Shown here piece by piece: positions 61,373-64,000 of a stretch of DNA of 64,000 nt. How positions within the stretch are numbered: position 1 is the stretch's first letter; every line of letters starts with the position of its first letter. Origin of the DNA: Lentimicrobium saccharophilum (GTDB lineage Bacteria > Bacteroidota > Bacteroidia > Bacteroidales > Lentimicrobiaceae); the NCBI RefSeq assembly GCF_001192835.1, contig NZ_DF968183.1:930001-994000 (forward strand). Reading direction: 5' to 3'. The notes beneath the pieces are model-generated. The model had not been told where the DNA came from. It did no database searches and saw only the letters and a list, made by a program, of their open reading frames with translations. A program made the position numbers and the translations under genes.

Positions 61373-62521
61373 CTAATTTCTCGTTTTGCTTCTACTAATC
61401 AGATCGCCTAATTGATCTGATGACATAAATTCTACATCAGGCCATTTTGAAATTATGCCTGTAAGCAATTGCCGGAGCAATTTCAAACCATTATTGCGGT
61501 TAGCAGGGTCGAGCGATCCCACATAGTTCAACCGGTGAGAACTGATAATTGCAGGTTTTCCCCAGGCAAAAGCAATCCCAATCCGTTTGAGCGATTCACC
61601 CACATTGTCTAAATCAGGGGTATGACTTGGTTCGAAAAAAACATTCCTGATCAGGTACCGCTGACCAAAATTGTTATGCTGTCCTAAATAATGATATTTC
61701 AGTTTATACCTGAAAGGAATCCCTTGAATTGGCTGAAATTGATTGATCATTCCCTGAAGATATCTGACTCCGCCCTTACTTAAAGTTGCCTCAAGTGCAC
61801 TACTCCAAATATAGCAAGGTGCCATGAATGACTCTGAATTAAACCCCCATATATTTCTAAAAACATTAAGCCCATCAGCTAGTATATCAGGCAAGAGATC
61901 ATATTGCTCTTTGGTGTGGAATGCAAGTGCATCAGTGTATTCATTAAAATACACAGGATCAGGTTCAGCATGTACGCTGAACATTCCAAATTTAAAAGCT
62001 TCTAAAACCGATTTTCTGCCTTCTTGTAATGAGGCCATCCATAAAGGGACATTAAGGTGTTCTCTGCCATGAAACTGAGGTTTAAGAAAATTCTTGGCAA
62101 TTCCCTCCTGATATAGCCTGAAAACACGGTTGTGATTGGGGTACCTTTCTAATGTTTTTGTAAATGGTTCGTAATAATAATTCTGAAAATTATCCGATTT
62201 TATTCTTTCGAAATCAGGATTTGCAACAAGGCAATTGGCCGTAAAAATTGCCCCGTTTCCATTTTTATCTTTTACAGAACTTAAAACATCCAACAACAAC
62301 TCCAGATCATCATTTGATTCAAGTGCATCAAAGTAATTATAAGGATCCTTGTCAACAGGATAGCCGAGCTTTAAAAAATAATTCAAAGCCTCTTTTGAAG
62401 CCATTCTGACTGAACCCCAATCGTCAGATTCAAAGACAACAATCTTTCGCTTTGAACGCCACCCGGGAATATTGATCAGGTTATGGGTTATTCTTTTAGG
62501 TATTAAAAAAGATAATGCCAA
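61373..62521 (-). CDS. Polysaccharide deacetylase-like protein, copy A of a paralogous pair
   Basis: The 382-aa protein shares FESDDWGSVRMAS, FHGREHLNVPLWMASLQEG and IISSHRLNYVGSLDPANRNNGL with the paralogue at 57818-58957. Conserved His, Asp and Glu spacing is retained. The start is TTG 62521, because an in-frame stop lies just upstream and no ATG is available. Its position next to a GT4 gene repeats the arrangement at 57818-60219. Confidence 0.75.
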   Translation of the reverse strand: MALSFLIPKRITHNLINIPGWRSKRKIVVFESDDWGSVRMASKEALNYFLKLGYPVDKDPYNYFDALESNDDLELLLDVLSSVKDKNGNGAIFTANCLVANPDFERIKSDNFQNYYYEPFTKTLERYPNHNRVFRLYQEGIAKNFLKPQFHGREHLNVPLWMASLQEGRKSVLEAFKFGMFSVHAEPDPVYFNEYTDALAFHTKEQYDLLPDILADGLNVFRNIWGFNSESFMAPCYIWSSALEATLSKGGVRYLQGMINQFQPIQGIPFRYKLKYHYLGQHNNFGQRYLIRNVFFEPSHTPDLDNVGESLKRIGIAFAWGKPAIISSHRLNYVGSLDPANRNNGLKLLRQLLTGIISKWPDVEFMSSDQLGDLISRSKTRN

Positions 62522-62553
62522 ATTATTTTCTTCAATATGTTAAGTTTTATTTT

Positions 62554-63108
62554 CTATTCAGGCCTTATAAAATCAATGTAACCGGACGTTGCATCAGGCC
62601 TGCTGATTATTTTGCCCGGATTGCCTATAACAATTGAATGGTCAGGTACATCAAAATTCACAAAAGCACCGGGTGCAATTAGTACATCATTGCCTATCCT
62701 GATACCACCGACAATAATTGAATTGGTTCCCATCCAAACAAAATCTCCTATAACCGGTACCCCGCATTTTTCTCCTCTAACTGTTTGGCCTATGGTCACC
62801 CCTGGTGCAATATTGCAATTCTTGCCGATCACAGCCTTTTCATTGATGATAACATTACCCTGATGACCAATGTAAAAACCTTCACCAATAATGGCATTAA
62901 AAGGAATCTGATAGCCAAATTTATAGGAATACCTTCTCAAAAGAATCTTGTAAAAAATCCAGGTGATAGACTTTACCCTTGCTTTCGAAGCTTTTCTTAA
63001 AAAATACATATACCTGAAACCCGGCACACGCAAACATCTTAAAAAAGTCCAAAAGCTATACTCCCGGTTAAAATATCTGTAAAGATCAGATTTAATAATA
63101 CTATCCAT
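62554..63108 (-). CDS. Hexapeptide-repeat acyltransferase (serine acetyltransferase-like)
   Basis: The 184-aa protein has a left-handed beta-helix with hexapeptide repeats (GNVIINEKAVIGKNCNIAPGVTIGQ and VGGIRIGNDVLIAPGAFVNFDV) and the end SIVIGNPGKIISRP. The family resembles CysE, but in such clusters it normally acetylates sugars. It lies between the deacetylase-like gene and the GT4 gene at the right edge. Confidence 0.85.
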   Translation of the reverse strand: MDSIIKSDLYRYFNREYSFWTFLRCLRVPGFRYMYFLRKASKARVKSITWIFYKILLRRYSYKFGYQIPFNAIIGEGFYIGHQGNVIINEKAVIGKNCNIAPGVTIGQTVRGEKCGVPVIGDFVWMGTNSIIVGGIRIGNDVLIAPGAFVNFDVPDHSIVIGNPGKIISRPDATSGYIDFIRPE

Positions 63109-63221
63109 TTCTATTACTTAATCTCATGTAAATATTAGAACGCAATTACGATTAGTCAGATTCTTAATTTAACTGTATTCTTAAAAAATCGGGAATATCA
63201 ATCCGGTTGAAGGTATTATTA

Positions 63222-64000
63222 TCACCCAAATAAAAACTCATAGTATTGCATCCCCACCCTTTCAATGCTATACCGACTAATCATAAGTCTGGAATTAACT
63301 CCCATCTCAGCTTGCATCCCTTCATTGCCCATCAATTCCGATAATTTCTCAACGAACAAATTATCATCAAACATTGGTATCAGGAAACCATTTTTACCAT
63401 CTTCAATCATATCAGATGGACCGGCCAAACAATCATATGCTATTACAGGAAGTCCGGCAGCCATGGCTTCACCTATTACATTGGGGAAACCTTCGGAACT
63501 GGATGTAAATGCAAATATTTTACTTTTTCGGTAAAACTCATCTACTTTATTTGAATTTCCGGCAAGAATCACCCGATCCTCCGCATTTAAGTTGCGAATC
63601 TTTTCCTGAAGTACTGATTTAACATCTGAATATGCGACATCCCCTCCAACAATCACCAGTTTCCATCCGGACATATTCACCTTGAGAAAAATATCAATCA
63701 ACAAATCATGATGTTTTGAAGGAATCAATCGACCAACGCTCAGTACAACATTTTCCCTTAAAACACTTGAAGAATTCCCATCGCGATTATCTATCGGGTT
63801 CCCTATGATGGCAATATTGGAATGTGAAATCATTTTTGCGTAGATGTCCCTTGCCGCATTTGTTTGTGTAATAATCCCTTTAGCCAACGGATACAGGACT
63901 TTCCGGAGTTTGTCATGAAAAAATCCAAGGCTTTTATCAGGTTGACATCTGTCAGAAATATAAATTGGTGTACGAAAACCTAGTAATGAAATCAAAACAA
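63222..64000 (-). CDS. GT4-family glycosyltransferase, N-terminus outside window
   Basis: The frame stays open to the right edge, so the first part of the protein is missing; at least 259 residues lie within the window. It has VVLSVGRLIPSKHHDLLIDIF and IFAFTSSSEGFPNVIGEAMAAGLPVIAYDCLAGPSDMI, the GT4 nucleotide-sugar and EX7E motifs. It resembles WabH/N-acetylgalactosamine-type transferases. It is the first gene of the EPS cluster seen at this edge. Confidence 0.85.
   Translation of the reverse strand, partial: VLISLLGFRTPIYISDRCQPDKSLGFFHDKLRKVLYPLAKGIITQTNAARDIYAKMISHSNIAIIGNPIDNRDGNSSSVLRENVVLSVGRLIPSKHHDLLIDIFLKVNMSGWKLVIVGGDVAYSDVKSVLQEKIRNLNAEDRVILAGNSNKVDEFYRKSKIFAFTSSSEGFPNVIGEAMAAGLPVIAYDCLAGPSDMIEDGKNGFLIPMFDDNLFVEKLSELMGNEGMQAEMGVNSRLMISRYSIERVGMQYYEFLFG

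Overview
This window comes from a Bacteroidota chromosome, most likely a Bacteroidales or Marinilabiliales relative that has a type IX secretion system (T9SS). The evidence is a complete Na+-NQR operon with apbE; the T9SS genes porV, porT and a T9SS plug (DUF5103) protein; a TamL-type Omp85 lipoprotein; an UpxY-like NusG paralogue; and repeated promoter -7 elements of the Bacteroidota form TAnnTTTG, several with a TTG about 19-20 bases upstream. No taxon was established by database search.

Layout. Positions 1-7.3 kb hold the end of clpB, a YidE/AspT-type transporter, an unrecognised 451-aa membrane-anchored protein, dnaX and the T9SS plug gene. Positions 7.4-14.8 kb hold nqrABCDEF, apbE (which flavinylates NqrB and NqrC) and a small convergent gene whose single membrane helix and four-cysteine tail resemble the NQR maturation factor NqrM. 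Positions 14.9-24.2 kb are housekeeping on the minus strand: a SpoU-type rRNA methylase, rpsF-rpsR-rplI, a UDP-GlcNAc 2-epimerase, radC, tRNA-Glu plus rpsT, an FAD oxidoreductase, porT and a heptose-phosphate kinase. A RecD-like helicase and tamL follow.

Positions 28.77-29.61 kb hold the most unusual locus. An intact tRNA-Val(UAC) is followed by a 348-bp tandem array. Each unit carries the 3' end of the tRNA, a hairpin terminator and a 90-codon GIY-YIG nuclease gene. The nuclease gene runs into a tRNA-like D-loop/anticodon-arm/T-arm segment that starts the next unit. There are two full units and a decayed third.

Positions 29.7-40.3 kb carry ispF, a FemAB/GNAT-like protein, porV, an M23 peptidase, the NusG paralogue, an acylphosphatase-like gene lacking the usual catalytic Asn, a polysaccharide deacetylase, a MacB-type permease and upp.

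Positions 40.5-64 kb are an exopolysaccharide region read entirely leftward. It contains a WecA/MraY-type transferase and an exosortase mini-locus (DUF3473-type deacetylase, exosortase, FemAB-like protein, sugar transferase). Next come a dehydratase/aminotransferase pair, a second sugar transferase, GNAT and ATP-grasp proteins, and the UDP-L-FucNAc pathway (CapE, CapF and CapG types) with a beta-propeller gene inside it. Several GT4 glycosyltransferases, two paralogous deacetylase-like proteins, a methyltransferase and a hexapeptide acyltransferase complete it. The cluster continues beyond the right edge, and no flippase or polymerase lies inside the window. Its right part looks more A+T-rich than the core.
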